A stretch of DNA of 64,000 nucleotides from Pseudomonas sp. HR96 (lineage in GTDB: Bacteria; Pseudomonadota; Gammaproteobacteria; Pseudomonadales; Pseudomonadaceae). Under the pieces are notes generated by a model. The model worked only from the letters and a program-made list of their open reading frames with translations, ran no database searches and was not told where the DNA came from. Location: assembly GCF_034059295.1 (NCBI RefSeq), contig NZ_CP139141.1:5439001-5503000 (forward strand), written 5' to 3'. A program made the translations under genes and the position numbers. Positions within the stretch are counted from its first letter, which is position 1. The number at the start of each line of letters is the position of its first letter. This document shows, one piece after another, positions 19,193 through 29,320 of the stretch.

Positions 19193-20269
19193 ATGACGCA
19201 CAGCTTTATCTACCTGCAGTACCTGCGGGGCGTCGCCGCCATGATGGTGGTGTATTTTCATTCCGTGGTGCAGTTGCGCAATTTCGGCATCGACAAACCC
19301 CTGCTGCCGATGATCGGCGAGTCCGGCGTCGACCTGTTTTTCGTCCTCAGCGGCTTCCTGATGTGGATCACCACTTCGGGCAAGGAAGTCAGCCCCGGCT
19401 CGTTCATGCTCAAGCGCCTGATGCGTATCGTGCCGCTGTACTGGATGCTCACCCTGACCGCCGGCGCCGCTGCCCTGCTGGCGCCTTCGCTGCTCAAACA
19501 CACCCTGTTCGAGGTCACGCACTTCGTCTCCTCGCTGATGTTCTTTCCTGCCCCCAACCCCAGCTACCTCGATCCGAGCGAAGCCGGCCTGCTGCTGACG
19601 CCGATCCTGGTCCCCGGCTGGACCCTGAACTACGAAATGTTCTTCTACGTGGTCTTCGCCTGCGCGCTGCTGTTCCCGCAGCGCCTGCGCCTGCCGCTGG
19701 TGGCCGGCACCTTCGTCGTTTTGGCGATAGCCCGCGTGACCCTGTCGAGCGACGCCATGGCCCTGCAGTTCTATGGCAACCCGATCGTTTTCGAATTCGT
19801 CATGGGCATGGGTGTTGCCATGCTGGTCAAACGCCGCACGCTGATCGACGCGCGCTGGGCAGGCATCATGACTTTGGTTGCGCTGGCGGTGATGCTGCTG
19901 GCCAACCTCGCCGATCTGGTGGTCAGCCGCGCCATTGCCTTCGGCATTCCGGCGGCCTTCGTCGTCTACGGTCTGTGCTGCCTGGAAATTCGCGGCGCAC
20001 TACGGAATTTTAAGTACCTGCGCATTGTCGGAGACGCATCGTACAGCCTGTACCTGACTCACGTGTTCACCCTGGTGGTGTGCCGCCTGATCTTTCAGCA
20101 CGTCTACAAGGCTGATTCGCTGGCCACCGAGCTGGCCTTCGTCGCCCTCTGCCTGGCGTTGAGCGTCACGGGCGGGGTGATCACCTATTACGTATACGAG
20201 AAGCCCACCTCCGGCCTTCTGAATAAAATCAAGACAAGGGCCGCCGTGCCCGCGGATGTTCACTCTTGA
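19193..20269 (+). CDS. Acyltransferase-3 family membrane protein, exopolysaccharide cluster
   Basis: 358 residues from the ATG at 19193, where the standard family opening begins: FIYLQYLRGVAAMMVVYFHS, with the catalytic histidine in YFHS. Next come GVDLFFVLSGFLMW and about ten membrane helices to the C-terminus, with no SGNH domain. No clear Shine-Dalgarno is seen; a TTG at 19172 is a possible earlier start. It would add acetyl or succinyl groups to sugars of the polymer. It is the first gene of the exopolysaccharide operon and lies just upstream of the barrel protein. Confidence 0.85.
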   Translation: MTHSFIYLQYLRGVAAMMVVYFHSVVQLRNFGIDKPLLPMIGESGVDLFFVLSGFLMWITTSGKEVSPGSFMLKRLMRIVPLYWMLTLTAGAAALLAPSLLKHTLFEVTHFVSSLMFFPAPNPSYLDPSEAGLLLTPILVPGWTLNYEMFFYVVFACALLFPQRLRLPLVAGTFVVLAIARVTLSSDAMALQFYGNPIVFEFVMGMGVAMLVKRRTLIDARWAGIMTLVALAVMLLANLADLVVSRAIAFGIPAAFVVYGLCCLEIRGALRNFKYLRIVGDASYSLYLTHVFTLVVCRLIFQHVYKADSLATELAFVALCLALSVTGGVITYYVYEKPTSGLLNKIKTRAAVPADVHS

Positions 20270-20307
20270 CCGCAGCGCCTGCGCGCCCTTGTTACGGTCA
20301 CCTATGG

Positions 20308-21483
20308 ATGAGAAAAATGAAAAGATCGGACGTATTGACAGCTACCATCTTCGGTTCCCTGTCATTCAATCTTTTGGCGGCACCGCCACAACCGGCCAGC
20401 ATGGACGTGTTCGGGTTTGACTTCACCCCACAGCTCAAGCTCAGCGACACCTACGACGACAACTTCCGGACCCTGCCCAACAGCAGCAAGGAATCGTCGT
20501 GGATCACCTCGGTGGACCCCAAGTTCACCCTGGAAGCCAACACCCGCAACGCCGGCTATCAACTCGAATACGAAGGCAACCAGCAGACCTACTGGGATCA
20601 GCGCGACGCCGACCACACCGACCACCGGCTGGACTTCAACAGCGTGCTGCAGCTCAACGTGCGCAACCGCCTGAAGTACAACCTGGGCTACAAGAAGCTG
20701 GAACAGACGGTCGACTCCACCGTCCGTACGCAGAACGACAAGTACACCATCAAGGAAGCTGGCCTGGGCTACATCTACGGCCTGGACAACGGTCTCAACC
20801 AGATCGATGTCGGCGCCAACTACCAGGAACTGCGTTTCCAGAACGCCGATGGCATCAACGATGACCAGGAACGCAACACCACGGCCTTGCGTGCGACCTT
20901 TTACCACGCCCTGACCGAGAAGACCCGGGCGCTGGTTGAAGTGCGCCGCAGCAAGTTCGATTACCTGACCAGCGACAACCCGCGTAACAACACCGACACG
21001 GTCGCTCTGGTCGGCGCCAAATGGGACGCCACGGCCAACACCAGCGGTAGTTTCCGCATCGGTGAGGAGCACAAGAATTTCGACTACGGCTCGGAAAACG
21101 ATGACAAATCGCTTACCTGGGAAGTTGGTGCATCGTGGAAACCCCTGAGCTATTCCACGGTCTCATTGAAGTCGCGCAAGGCTTTCGATGAAGGTGACGA
21201 CAGTGCTTACGCCATTCACCTGACCAGCACGGTGCTGGACTGGGACCACGAGTGGTCATCGCGCATCAGGACCAACCTCAACCTGCGTCACGAGGATCGT
21301 GACTATCAGGGCGGCGAGTCGCGTGAAGACAAACTCAACGGCTTCGGTGGTGGTGTGACCTGGCAAGTACGTCGCTGGATTGCGGCCGACGTCAGCTACA
21401 AGCACTACAACAACGATTCGACCCTGAGCGACGAAACCTATACCCGTAACATCTATCTCCTGGGCCTTACCTTCAGCCTTTAA
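20308..21483 (+). CDS. Outer-membrane beta-barrel protein of the exopolysaccharide operon (EpsL/BBP2-like)
   Basis: 391 residues from the ATG at 20308; the ATG at 20317 is equally possible. The signal peptide ends near LLAA. The rest alternates polar and aromatic residues in many amphipathic strands (LKLSDTYDDNFR, YQLEYEGNQQTYW, RLKYNLGYKKLEQ) and ends in ...LLGLTFSL, as expected of a barrel of about 16-18 strands. It resembles the 'exopolysaccharide biosynthesis operon protein EpsL' group. It may serve as an outer-membrane channel for the polymer, alongside the short Wza-like protein that follows 35 bases later. Confidence 0.8.
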   Translation: MRKMKRSDVLTATIFGSLSFNLLAAPPQPASMDVFGFDFTPQLKLSDTYDDNFRTLPNSSKESSWITSVDPKFTLEANTRNAGYQLEYEGNQQTYWDQRDADHTDHRLDFNSVLQLNVRNRLKYNLGYKKLEQTVDSTVRTQNDKYTIKEAGLGYIYGLDNGLNQIDVGANYQELRFQNADGINDDQERNTTALRATFYHALTEKTRALVEVRRSKFDYLTSDNPRNNTDTVALVGAKWDATANTSGSFRIGEEHKNFDYGSENDDKSLTWEVGASWKPLSYSTVSLKSRKAFDEGDDSAYAIHLTSTVLDWDHEWSSRIRTNLNLRHEDRDYQGGESREDKLNGFGGGVTWQVRRWIAADVSYKHYNNDSTLSDETYTRNIYLLGLTFSL

Positions 21484-21518
21484 GGACGACTTGTCAGCGC
21501 TATTAGGACGCCTTTGCC

Positions 21519-22052
21519 ATGACTGTGAAAAATGTAGTTTTCGCTTTGCTGTTTATGTTGTCGGGAAGCGTTTTCGCGGCCACCGTGGACGATGGCTACC
21601 GACTAGGGTCGGGTGACATCCTTAGCATCAACGTATATGGAGAAGAGGGTCTGACCTTCAAGGAAATTCCCGTCAATGACGCCGGCGTGCTGTCGTTTCC
21701 GATGATCGGTAACGTTCAGGCCAAAGGCCACACCACGGCGGAAGTCTCTGACGAGATGGTCAGAAAGCTCAAGAACGGCTACCTGAATGACCCCCAAGTG
21801 TCGGTCAGCGTGGTCACCTATCGGCCGTTCTTCATCAATGGTGAAGTGAAAAAACCCGGTGGTTACCCTTATCAGCCAGGCCTGCGCATCAGCGGCGCGA
21901 TCTCCCTGGGTGAAGGCCTGACCGACCGCGGTTCCGACAGCCGTATTACGGTCATTCGAGCCAACGACGCGACGCACACGCCGCAGAAAGCCAAGCTCGA
22001 TGACCAGGTTTCGCCAGGTGACACCATCAACGTCCAGCAGGGGTTCTTCTGA
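21519..22052 (+). CDS. Wza-like polysaccharide export protein, short form without lipid anchor
   Basis: 177 residues. The signal peptide ends at VFA/A. The poly-export domain (about 25-105) begins YRLGSGDILSINVYGEE, and a single SLBB domain (about 108-177) contains FFINGEVKKPGGYPYQPGLRI. E. coli Wza is about twice as long, is a lipoprotein and has a C-terminal helix that forms the outer-membrane pore. Here neither a lipobox cysteine nor that helix is present. The protein would form only the periplasmic part of the conduit, so the barrel upstream could be the pore. It is separated by one base from the Wzc-like gene. Confidence 0.9.
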   Translation: MTVKNVVFALLFMLSGSVFAATVDDGYRLGSGDILSINVYGEEGLTFKEIPVNDAGVLSFPMIGNVQAKGHTTAEVSDEMVRKLKNGYLNDPQVSVSVVTYRPFFINGEVKKPGGYPYQPGLRISGAISLGEGLTDRGSDSRITVIRANDATHTPQKAKLDDQVSPGDTINVQQGFF

Positions 22053-22053
22053 T

Positions 22054-24294
22054 ATGAGCAACTTGAGAGTCAAGAGCCAAAGCCAGCACCCTGTGCAATG
22101 GCGTGAAGCCCCGATGGTGACCACCCAGGCCGACCCGGACCACATCGAACCGGGCAAGGTCTGGAACTCGATCTGGACCCGTCGCTACCCGATCCTGGCA
22201 CTGGTGGTGGCTTCGGTCATCGTCGCCGGCGTGGTCTCGACCAAGATTACCCCGCGCTATGCCGCTCAGTCGGTGCTGGAAATCCAGCCGGACGATCCGA
22301 AGCTGCTGCAAAAAGAGCGCGTGAGCGACAACACCACCATCACCGTCAGCGACTACGTCAGCACCCAGATGGCGCTGATCCAGAGCCGCGTGCTGGCTGA
22401 GCGTGTGGTGCGCGAACTGGGCCTGGACAAGAACCCGGAATTCGACCCGCGCCAGCAGATCTCGCTGGTGACCAAGGCACGCAACTGGCTGGGCCACCTG
22501 GTGCCGGCACTGGCGCCGGATGACACCCAGGCGCTGACCGACACCCAGGCATTCAATGCCGCCACCTACAAGTTCATGGACCAGACAAAGATCGCGGCCG
22601 TTGGCAAGAGCCAGCTGGTCGGCATCACCGTCGCCATGACCAACCCGGAACTGGCTGCAGCCGCTGCCAACGCCCTGGCCACCGACTACATCGCGCGCCA
22701 GCAGGAAACCCGCGTTGGCGGCTCCAAGGAAACCACCGCGTGGATGGACGGCCGTCTGGTCGAACTGCGCGCGGCGCTCAAGGAGTCCGAAGACAAGCTG
22801 CAGAAATACCGTGACGCCCAGGGCCTGGTCGATGTCGGCGGCGCCACGGGTGGCGTGTCGACCATCACCTCCAACGAACTGGCAGCCACCAGCGACCGCA
22901 TGATCGACGCCACTCGCCAGCGCGCCGAGGCCGAGAGCCAGTGGCGGCAGATTCAGGGCATGAAGGGCGCAGGCCTGGAACGCCTGGCCAGCGAGCCGGC
23001 AGTCATGCAGGACCCGGTGGTGCAGCAGTTCCGCGCAGAAGTCGCCAAGGCCCAGGCCAAGGTCGACGAGATGAGCAAGCGTTACGGCGACAAGTACCCT
23101 GCCATGATCAGCGCCCGTTCCGACCTCAATGCCGCTCAGGCGAGCCTGCGCTCGCAAGTGCAGCAGGTGGTGGGCGGCATCGAGCGCAACTATCAACTGG
23201 CCGTGGCCAACGAAGGCTCGCTGCGTGCTTCGGTGAACAACAGCAAGAACCAGATCCAGGATATTTCCCGCAAGGAATTCCAGCTGCGCGATCTGCAACG
23301 TGACGTCGACAGCAACCGTCAGCTGTACGATTCGTTCCAGGCGCACATGCGCGAAACCGCCGCCACGGGCGACGTCCAGGCGCAGAACATCAAGGTGGTC
23401 GACCCGGCCATCGCGCCGCTGCTGCCAAGCTCGCCGAACAAGCCGCTGATCATCTTCATCGCCGGCCTGGTGGCACTGCTGGTGGGCGTGGGTTATGCCT
23501 TGATTCGTGACGCGATCAAGAACACCTTCCGTTCCAGCGACGACATCCGCAAGCAGATCAACCTGCCAATCTGGGGTGTGGTACCGATGCTGCGCAAACG
23601 TCGCAACCAGACGATCGGCCAGCAATACGAGCTCAACGAAGACGGTCCGTTCTGCGAAGCGATTCGTACCCTGCGTACCAACGTGATGCTCAACGACAAC
23701 CAGTCCTCGAACAAGGTCGTGGTCATGACTTCGTCGATTCCTGGCGAAGGCAAGAGTGCGATCGCGGTGAACCTGGCGTTCGCCCTGGGCAAACTAGAGC
23801 GCGTCCTGCTGATCGAGGCCGACCTGCGTCGCCCTACCCTGGCACGCAACCTTGGCCTGACCGGCACCTCGCTGGGCCTGGCCGACCTGATCGCCGGCCA
23901 CGCCAAGCCTGAAGAATGCATTCAGTCGTTTGGCCGCATCGACATGCTGACCGTCGGCACCCTGCCGGAAAACCCGCTCGAACTGCTGGCTTCGCCACGT
24001 TTCGGGCAGTTCCTGGAATGGGTCAAGGGCAGCTACGATCGCATCCTGATCGACACCCCGGCCAGCCAGGCCGTCAGTGACGCCGCTCTGATCTGCACCT
24101 TGGCCGACAGCGTCATCTACGTGATCAAGTCGCAGAGCACTTCGGTGGCCCTGGCCCAGAAAGGCATCAACCAGCTGGTACAAAGCGGCGCGCCGATGCG
24201 CGGCGTCGTGCTCAACCAGGTAGACCTGCTGCAGCAGCCCAACCAGAACCATCTGGGTGCCTACGAGCACTACGGCGCGCTGCAGATCCAGTGA
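22054..24294 (+). CDS. Wzc-like chain-length regulator and BY-kinase (GumC/CpsD fusion)
   Basis: 746 residues. The Wzz domain has one membrane helix at about 45-62 and a second at about 464-484, with a long coiled periplasmic part between. The cytoplasmic BY-kinase domain has Walker A GEGKS (Lys567), Walker A' VLLIEADLRRP and Walker B RILIDTPAS. The C-terminus has only two tyrosines (YEHY), far fewer than the tyrosine cluster of E. coli Wzc. It pairs with the Wza-like protein to control polymer length and export. The chosen ATG follows the Wza stop by one base; longer in-frame starts lie inside that gene. Confidence 0.92.
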   Translation: MSNLRVKSQSQHPVQWREAPMVTTQADPDHIEPGKVWNSIWTRRYPILALVVASVIVAGVVSTKITPRYAAQSVLEIQPDDPKLLQKERVSDNTTITVSDYVSTQMALIQSRVLAERVVRELGLDKNPEFDPRQQISLVTKARNWLGHLVPALAPDDTQALTDTQAFNAATYKFMDQTKIAAVGKSQLVGITVAMTNPELAAAAANALATDYIARQQETRVGGSKETTAWMDGRLVELRAALKESEDKLQKYRDAQGLVDVGGATGGVSTITSNELAATSDRMIDATRQRAEAESQWRQIQGMKGAGLERLASEPAVMQDPVVQQFRAEVAKAQAKVDEMSKRYGDKYPAMISARSDLNAAQASLRSQVQQVVGGIERNYQLAVANEGSLRASVNNSKNQIQDISRKEFQLRDLQRDVDSNRQLYDSFQAHMRETAATGDVQAQNIKVVDPAIAPLLPSSPNKPLIIFIAGLVALLVGVGYALIRDAIKNTFRSSDDIRKQINLPIWGVVPMLRKRRNQTIGQQYELNEDGPFCEAIRTLRTNVMLNDNQSSNKVVVMTSSIPGEGKSAIAVNLAFALGKLERVLLIEADLRRPTLARNLGLTGTSLGLADLIAGHAKPEECIQSFGRIDMLTVGTLPENPLELLASPRFGQFLEWVKGSYDRILIDTPASQAVSDAALICTLADSVIYVIKSQSTSVALAQKGINQLVQSGAPMRGVVLNQVDLLQQPNQNHLGAYEHYGALQIQ

Positions 24295-24751
24295 TCCGCC
24301 TCCGGCGCAGGCTTGCCTGGCAAGTCTGCGCCGGCCATGTGAATCCCCTGCAGTGACCCTGCCCCGCGACCTCTCACCGAGGCGCGGGGTTTGGCGTCTG
24401 GGTTTCACGCCTTTGGCCAAGCGGCCATTCCCTTTGTTGCGATTCAGCCCGATGGCTGTTTAGCTGTGCGCCACCGCTCAAACTCGCGCAATGTGCACGA
24501 ATGATGCGGCCAGCCGCTGCCCAGCCGCTACAGTGGTACTGGGGCTGATCGTAAAACCTTATCTATTGCGCACGGCGTTCCGGAACTGCACGGCCATTAT
24601 TTGATCGTAGTGTTCGCCAGCAATGTTCTACGCGAGGCAGGAACCGTTTTCTGGCGGTTTCCCGCGCCTGTTTTCCATTCATCGGTAGACCGCAGGTGGT
24701 GGTCATGACCACGCCCTCGATCGGGCCAACTCAGCCACAGGTACGTGAAAA
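24295..24751 (+). other. 457-bp gap in the exopolysaccharide cluster with two strong hairpins
   Basis: No gene is seen. A hairpin CCGGCGCAG/CTGCGCCGG extended by CTTGCC/GGCAAG lies at 24302-24334. A second, CCCCGCG-CCTC/GAGG-CGCGGGG, lies at 24362-24389 and is followed only by TTT. They may attenuate transcription after the Wzc gene, or stabilise its mRNA. The remaining 360 bases could hold a second promoter for the glycosyltransferase and fucose genes, but I cannot point to convincing boxes. Confidence 0.6.
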
Positions 24752-25855
24752 ATGAGAATCGCATACGACTACCAGACGTTCACCCAGCAGACTTATGGTG
24801 GTATCTCCCGATACTACGTCCGCCTGGCCGAACAGCTCACGGCCGATCAGCAACAAGTGCGGATCTTTGCCCCCTTCCACCGCAACCGGCATGTCGACGA
24901 GTTGCCCAAGGGGCTGTTGCAGGGCACCCAGCTGGACAAGTTTCCGCCGCGCACAGCGCGCCTGTTCTCGATGTACAACCGCATGATCTCCATGGGTTCG
25001 ATCAATCGCTGGGCGCCGGATGTGGTTCACGAGACCTATTACGCGGCCAAGCCGTCGGGTCCGGAAAAGCTGCCGCGTCTGGTGACCATCCACGACATGA
25101 TTCACGAGCGTTACCCCGAATCGTTCAACCGCATGGACCAGTCGTCCAAGCTCAAGCGCGCGAGCCTCGACCGCGCCGACCACGTTATCTGCATCTCGCA
25201 GAACACCAAACGTGACCTGATGGAACTGTTCGGTACCCCGGAAGAAAAGATTTCGGTGATCTACCACGGCTTCGATCAGATGAAACAGGACCCCAACAAG
25301 CCAGCCCGTAACGAAAGCGTGCGACCCTTCCTGCTGTATGTGGGTCACCGCGGGGGATACAAGAACTTCTCCGGGCTGGTCAAGGCTGTCGCCGCTTCGC
25401 CGCGCATGCGCAACGATTTCGACATCGTGGCGTTTGGCGGTGGCGATTTTTCCAGGGAAGAACTGCAGATGTTCAGCGATGCAGGGTTCAAGGAAGGACA
25501 GATCCGCCAGGTCGGCGGCAGCGATGCGACGCTCGGAAAGCTGTACGACGAGGCCAAGGCCTTTGTCTACCCGTCGATCTACGAGGGTTTCGGCCTGCCA
25601 CCGCTGGAAGCGATGGCCCATCACTGCCCGGTCATGAGCAGTTCCAGCAGCTCGATGCCAGAAGTGATTGGCAATGCTGCGGCGTTTTTCGACCCGACCG
25701 ACGTCGACAATATCCGTGAAGTACTGGAAACGGAACTGTACAGCGAAATACGGCTGCAAGACTTGGTGAACAAGGGCGTCGAACGCCTGAAACACTTCTC
25801 CTGGGACAAGTGCGCCAAGGAAACTCTGGTGGCCTATCACAAGGCTGCCGGCTGA
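24752..25855 (+). CDS. Family 4 glycosyltransferase
   Basis: 367 residues, GT-B fold. The N-terminal domain opens MRIAYDYQTFTQQTYGGISR with the acceptor-side glycine motif. The C-terminal donor domain carries FLLYVGHRGGYKNF and the E-x7-E motif YEGFGLPPLEAMA, typical of retaining GT4 (WcaI/mannosyltransferase-like) enzymes. It is cytoplasmic or peripheral on the inner membrane and adds one sugar to the lipid-linked repeat unit; donor unknown (GDP-sugar plausible next to gmd). It is the first gene after the 457-bp gap and starts a run with gmd and fcl. Confidence 0.88.
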   Translation: MRIAYDYQTFTQQTYGGISRYYVRLAEQLTADQQQVRIFAPFHRNRHVDELPKGLLQGTQLDKFPPRTARLFSMYNRMISMGSINRWAPDVVHETYYAAKPSGPEKLPRLVTIHDMIHERYPESFNRMDQSSKLKRASLDRADHVICISQNTKRDLMELFGTPEEKISVIYHGFDQMKQDPNKPARNESVRPFLLYVGHRGGYKNFSGLVKAVAASPRMRNDFDIVAFGGGDFSREELQMFSDAGFKEGQIRQVGGSDATLGKLYDEAKAFVYPSIYEGFGLPPLEAMAHHCPVMSSSSSSMPEVIGNAAAFFDPTDVDNIREVLETELYSEIRLQDLVNKGVERLKHFSWDKCAKETLVAYHKAAG

Positions 25856-25913
25856 TTCGGCGCGATTGGCCCGATGATTCTGCTTTAACTCCGACTCTTC
25901 AAAGGTAATTGAT

Positions 25914-27038
25914 ATGGAACAGAAACGCGCGCTCATTACGGGCATCACCGGCCAGGACGGTTCTTATCTGGCGGAGCTGCTGTTGGAAAAGGGCTATGAA
26001 GTCCACGGTATCAAACGCCGCGCCTCGTCGTTCAACACCCAGCGTGTCGACCATATCTACCAGGACCCGCACGTCACTTCGCCCAATCTGTTCCTGCACT
26101 ACGGCGACCTCAGCGACTCCTCGAACCTCACCCGTCTGGTCAAGGAAGTGCAGCCGCACGAGGTCTACAACCTGGGCGCGCAGTCGCACGTGGCCGTAAG
26201 CTTCGAATCGCCGGAATACACCGCCGACGTCGACGGCATGGGTACCCTGCGTCTGCTCGAGGCCATCCGCCTGCTGGGTCTGGAAAAGACCACGCGCTTT
26301 TACCAGGCTTCGACCTCCGAGCTGTACGGGCTGGTCCAGGAAATTCCACAGCGCGAAAGCACGCCGTTCTACCCGCGTTCGCCCTACGCCGTGGCCAAGC
26401 TGTACGCCTACTGGATCACCGTCAACTACCGTGAAGCCTATGGCATGTATGCCTGCAACGGCGTGCTGTTCAACCACGAATCGCCCCGTCGCGGCGAGAC
26501 CTTCGTGACCCGCAAGATCACCCGCGGCCTGGCCAACATCGCCCAGGGCCTGGAACCTTGCCTGTACATGGGCAACATCGATTCGCTGCGCGACTGGGGC
26601 CACGCCAAGGACTACGTGCGCATGCAGTGGATGATGCTGCAACAGGACGTCGCCCAGGACTACGTGATCGCCACCGGCGTGCAGTACTCGGTACGCCAGT
26701 TCATCACCTGGGCTGCCGCCGAGCTGGGCGTGCACCTGCGTTTCGAAGGCACCGGCGTTGAAGAGCAGGCCATCGTCGAGCGCATCGAAGGTGACAAGGC
26801 GCCGGCGCTGAAAGTCGGTGACACCATCGTACGCATCGACCCGCGCTACTTCCGCCCCGCCGAAGTGGAAACCCTGCTGGGTGACCCGTCCAAAGCCAAG
26901 GCCAACCTGGGCTGGGTGCCGGAAATCACCGTACAGGAAATGTGCGCGGAAATGATTCGCGAGGACTTCAAGATCGCCCAGCGCCACGCCCTGCTGCGTA
27001 GCCATGGTCTCGATCTGCCCGTCTCCCTGGAGAACTGA
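25914..27038 (+). CDS. gmd: GDP-mannose 4,6-dehydratase
   Basis: 374 residues (E. coli Gmd 373). The Rossmann motif is [14 protein letters not shown]. The catalytic residues are in STSELYG (Thr/Ser-Glu) and [12 protein letters not shown] (Tyr-x3-Lys). It converts GDP-mannose to GDP-4-keto-6-deoxymannose, the first step to GDP-fucose. AAGG lies before the ATG. It is two bases from fcl, so the pair is translationally linked. The presence of gmd-fcl predicts fucose (or a related 6-deoxy sugar) in the exopolysaccharide. Confidence 0.96.
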   Translation: MEQKRALITGITGQDGSYLAELLLEKGYEVHGIKRRASSFNTQRVDHIYQDPHVTSPNLFLHYGDLSDSSNLTRLVKEVQPHEVYNLGAQSHVAVSFESPEYTADVDGMGTLRLLEAIRLLGLEKTTRFYQASTSELYGLVQEIPQRESTPFYPRSPYAVAKLYAYWITVNYREAYGMYACNGVLFNHESPRRGETFVTRKITRGLANIAQGLEPCLYMGNIDSLRDWGHAKDYVRMQWMMLQQDVAQDYVIATGVQYSVRQFITWAAAELGVHLRFEGTGVEEQAIVERIEGDKAPALKVGDTIVRIDPRYFRPAEVETLLGDPSKAKANLGWVPEITVQEMCAEMIREDFKIAQRHALLRSHGLDLPVSLEN

Positions 27039-27040
27039 TA

Positions 27041-28009
27041 ATGGCGCAGACCCAACGCATTTTTGTCGCTGGGCATCGCGGTATGGTCGGGTCGGCGCTC
27101 GTGCGCCTGCTCGGCCGTCGAGACGATGTGGAGCTGATCGTACGCAGCCGCCAGGAACTGGATTTGACCAACCAGTCGGCCGTGCAGGCATTCTTCGCCC
27201 AGGAGCGCATCGACCAGGTGTACCTGGCATCGGCCAAGGTGGGTGGTATCCACGCCAACAACACCTTTCCTGCCGAGTTCATCTACGAAAACCTGATGAT
27301 CGAGGCCAACATCATTCACAGCGCGCACCTGCACGACGTGAACAAGTTGCTGTTCCTCGGCTCTTCCTGCATCTACCCGCGGCAGGCGCCGCAGCCGATG
27401 CAGGAACAGGCCCTGTTGACCGGCGTGCTCGAGCCGACCAATGAGCCCTATGCAATCGCCAAGATTGCCGGGATCAAACTCTGCGAAAGCTACAATCGTC
27501 AGTATGGCCGCGACTACCGCAGTGTGATGCCGACAAACCTCTATGGCCCGTGCGACAATTACCACCCGGAAAACAGCCATGTGATCCCGGCTTTGTTGCG
27601 CCGTCTGCACGAAGCCACCGAGCAAAACCTGCCGGAAGTTGTCATATGGGGCAGCGGCACTCCCAAGCGCGAATTCCTGCATGTCGATGACATGGCGCAT
27701 GCCAGTGTCCATGTCATGGAGCTGGACACGTCCATCTACAAGGAATTCACCCAACCGATGCTGTCGCACATCAACGTCGGCAGCGGCGTGGATTGCAGTA
27801 TTGCCGAACTGGCGCAAACCCTGGCCAAGGTCATCGGCTACCAGGGCAAGCTGACGTACGACACCAGCAAACCGGACGGCGCGCCGCGCAAGTTGATGGA
27901 TGTTTCGCGCCTGCAAGAGCTGGGCTGGAAGGCCCGGATCGAGCTGGAAGAAGGGCTAAAAGACGCCTATGGCTGGTTTATCGAAAACCAGAGCCAGGCA
28001 CGCGGATGA
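27041..28009 (+). CDS. fcl: GDP-L-fucose synthase
   Basis: 322 residues (E. coli Fcl/WcaG 321). It has the NADPH-binding glycines [10 protein letters not shown] and the catalytic set SSCIYPR plus [12 protein letters not shown] (Tyr-x3-Lys). It epimerises and reduces the Gmd product to GDP-L-fucose. GGAG precedes the ATG within the end of gmd. The next gene follows after 30 bases. Confidence 0.96.
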   Translation: MAQTQRIFVAGHRGMVGSALVRLLGRRDDVELIVRSRQELDLTNQSAVQAFFAQERIDQVYLASAKVGGIHANNTFPAEFIYENLMIEANIIHSAHLHDVNKLLFLGSSCIYPRQAPQPMQEQALLTGVLEPTNEPYAIAKIAGIKLCESYNRQYGRDYRSVMPTNLYGPCDNYHPENSHVIPALLRRLHEATEQNLPEVVIWGSGTPKREFLHVDDMAHASVHVMELDTSIYKEFTQPMLSHINVGSGVDCSIAELAQTLAKVIGYQGKLTYDTSKPDGAPRKLMDVSRLQELGWKARIELEEGLKDAYGWFIENQSQARG

Positions 28010-28039
28010 AGTAGTGACCGGACATTAAGGTACCGCAAC

Positions 28040-29320
28040 GTGATCAAAACCCTGTTGGCCCATCGAAATCTGTTATTGGTGGTGATGCTGCTCAACTCGC
28101 AGTGCATCTTTCTCACCGACGACAAGATTGCCGGGATACCGCTTCTTCGCGAAGCGTTCCTGGCGGGTATTGTCCTATCAGCCATTTTGCTGCTGATGAT
28201 GTGGAAACAAGCTCGTCAATCGAAAACGGCCGCATGGATCATGGTCTTCGGCATCGGCTTGCCGGTGCTGTCGGCCATCCTCGCCAACCTGAACTACGGC
28301 CAGCCCATTCTGTACGGGCTGTTGGAGGAGCGTCGCAGCTTCACGTACCTGTTGTTCTTCCCGGCGTACTTCCTGATGGTCAAGACCAAGCCGACGCAGG
28401 AACAGATCGAGCGCTTCATGCTGGTCTCGGGCCTGGCCTGTGTATTCGTCGGCTTCATGTATTACTTCAAGATCATCCCGCAGACCACCGGCGTCGGCTA
28501 CGCCGTCGACGAAAAGACCATGAGCCCGGATGACAACCTGCTGCGGCCGGACCGTTATCGAATCGGTGCCAACTATGTGCAGATCTGCGCCTTCATGCTG
28601 ATGTACAGCATCAAGCGCCGTCTGACCCTGGTCAAGGTGGGCCTGCTGGGCTTGTTCGCGCTGTACCTGTGGCTGGTCCTGCAGACCCGTACCACCATGA
28701 TCATCTGGGCCCTGGCCGCCTGCTGGATCTTCCGCAGCCGTCCACGGCCGCTGTTCCAGATGGCCGGCCTGATGGTTGTCGCGCTATTGGCGGTGTACGT
28801 GATCATGCCGTCGGCCATCACCGACCAGATCGACAAGTTCAACGCATTGCTGGGTGAGGCCACTGACGGTACCGGGCCACGTGACACGACGATCGCCCTG
28901 ACCTTGCGCGATGTCGCGCGCAACAACTTTGTCGGCATGGGCGCCTTGTCGTTGCAATGGAACGGTGGATTCTCGGCACTTTATAACGACTGGTTCTACC
29001 TGTCCGACGTCGGGATTGTCGGTGTGTACTACCGTTATGGTTTCTTCACACCGCTCATCGCCCTGACGTACTACCTTGGCTTCCTCGCGATCATGCGTAA
29101 CTGCAAGGTCAAGAGTGACATGCTGGCAGCGTTCCAGCTGGATTTCTGGTTCGCCCTGTTCAACATGGTGCTCGCCAGTTCGATCATGTATGGGGGTGAT
29201 ATTTCAGGCCTGGCGGCCGCCGCGTTCCTTTATGCGGCAAAGGCCCGAGCTACCTCCGAATCCAGAATAGAGTACCCACGCCATGACCCGATTCCATATA
29301 GTTACTATAAACCGCAATAA
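28040..29320 (+). CDS. Wzy-like polysaccharide polymerase / O-antigen ligase family protein
   Basis: 426 residues from a GTG start with AAGG upstream. About ten to twelve membrane helices are visible. A larger periplasmic loop sits near residues 275-310 (DGTGPRDTTIALTLRDVARN), where Wzy/WaaL family members carry conserved arginines. Sequence identity in this family is low, so polymerase and ligase cannot be told apart; the place within an exopolysaccharide operon favours a polymerase. It overlaps the next glycosyltransferase gene by 38 bases. Confidence 0.78.
   Translation: MIKTLLAHRNLLLVVMLLNSQCIFLTDDKIAGIPLLREAFLAGIVLSAILLLMMWKQARQSKTAAWIMVFGIGLPVLSAILANLNYGQPILYGLLEERRSFTYLLFFPAYFLMVKTKPTQEQIERFMLVSGLACVFVGFMYYFKIIPQTTGVGYAVDEKTMSPDDNLLRPDRYRIGANYVQICAFMLMYSIKRRLTLVKVGLLGLFALYLWLVLQTRTTMIIWALAACWIFRSRPRPLFQMAGLMVVALLAVYVIMPSAITDQIDKFNALLGEATDGTGPRDTTIALTLRDVARNNFVGMGALSLQWNGGFSALYNDWFYLSDVGIVGVYYRYGFFTPLIALTYYLGFLAIMRNCKVKSDMLAAFQLDFWFALFNMVLASSIMYGGDISGLAAAAFLYAAKARATSESRIEYPRHDPIPYSYYKPQ

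Noticed and set aside
24574..24600. Possible AlgU promoter GAACT-N17-TCGTA before the glycosyltransferase
   Set aside because: The -10 match is poor and no second element supports it.
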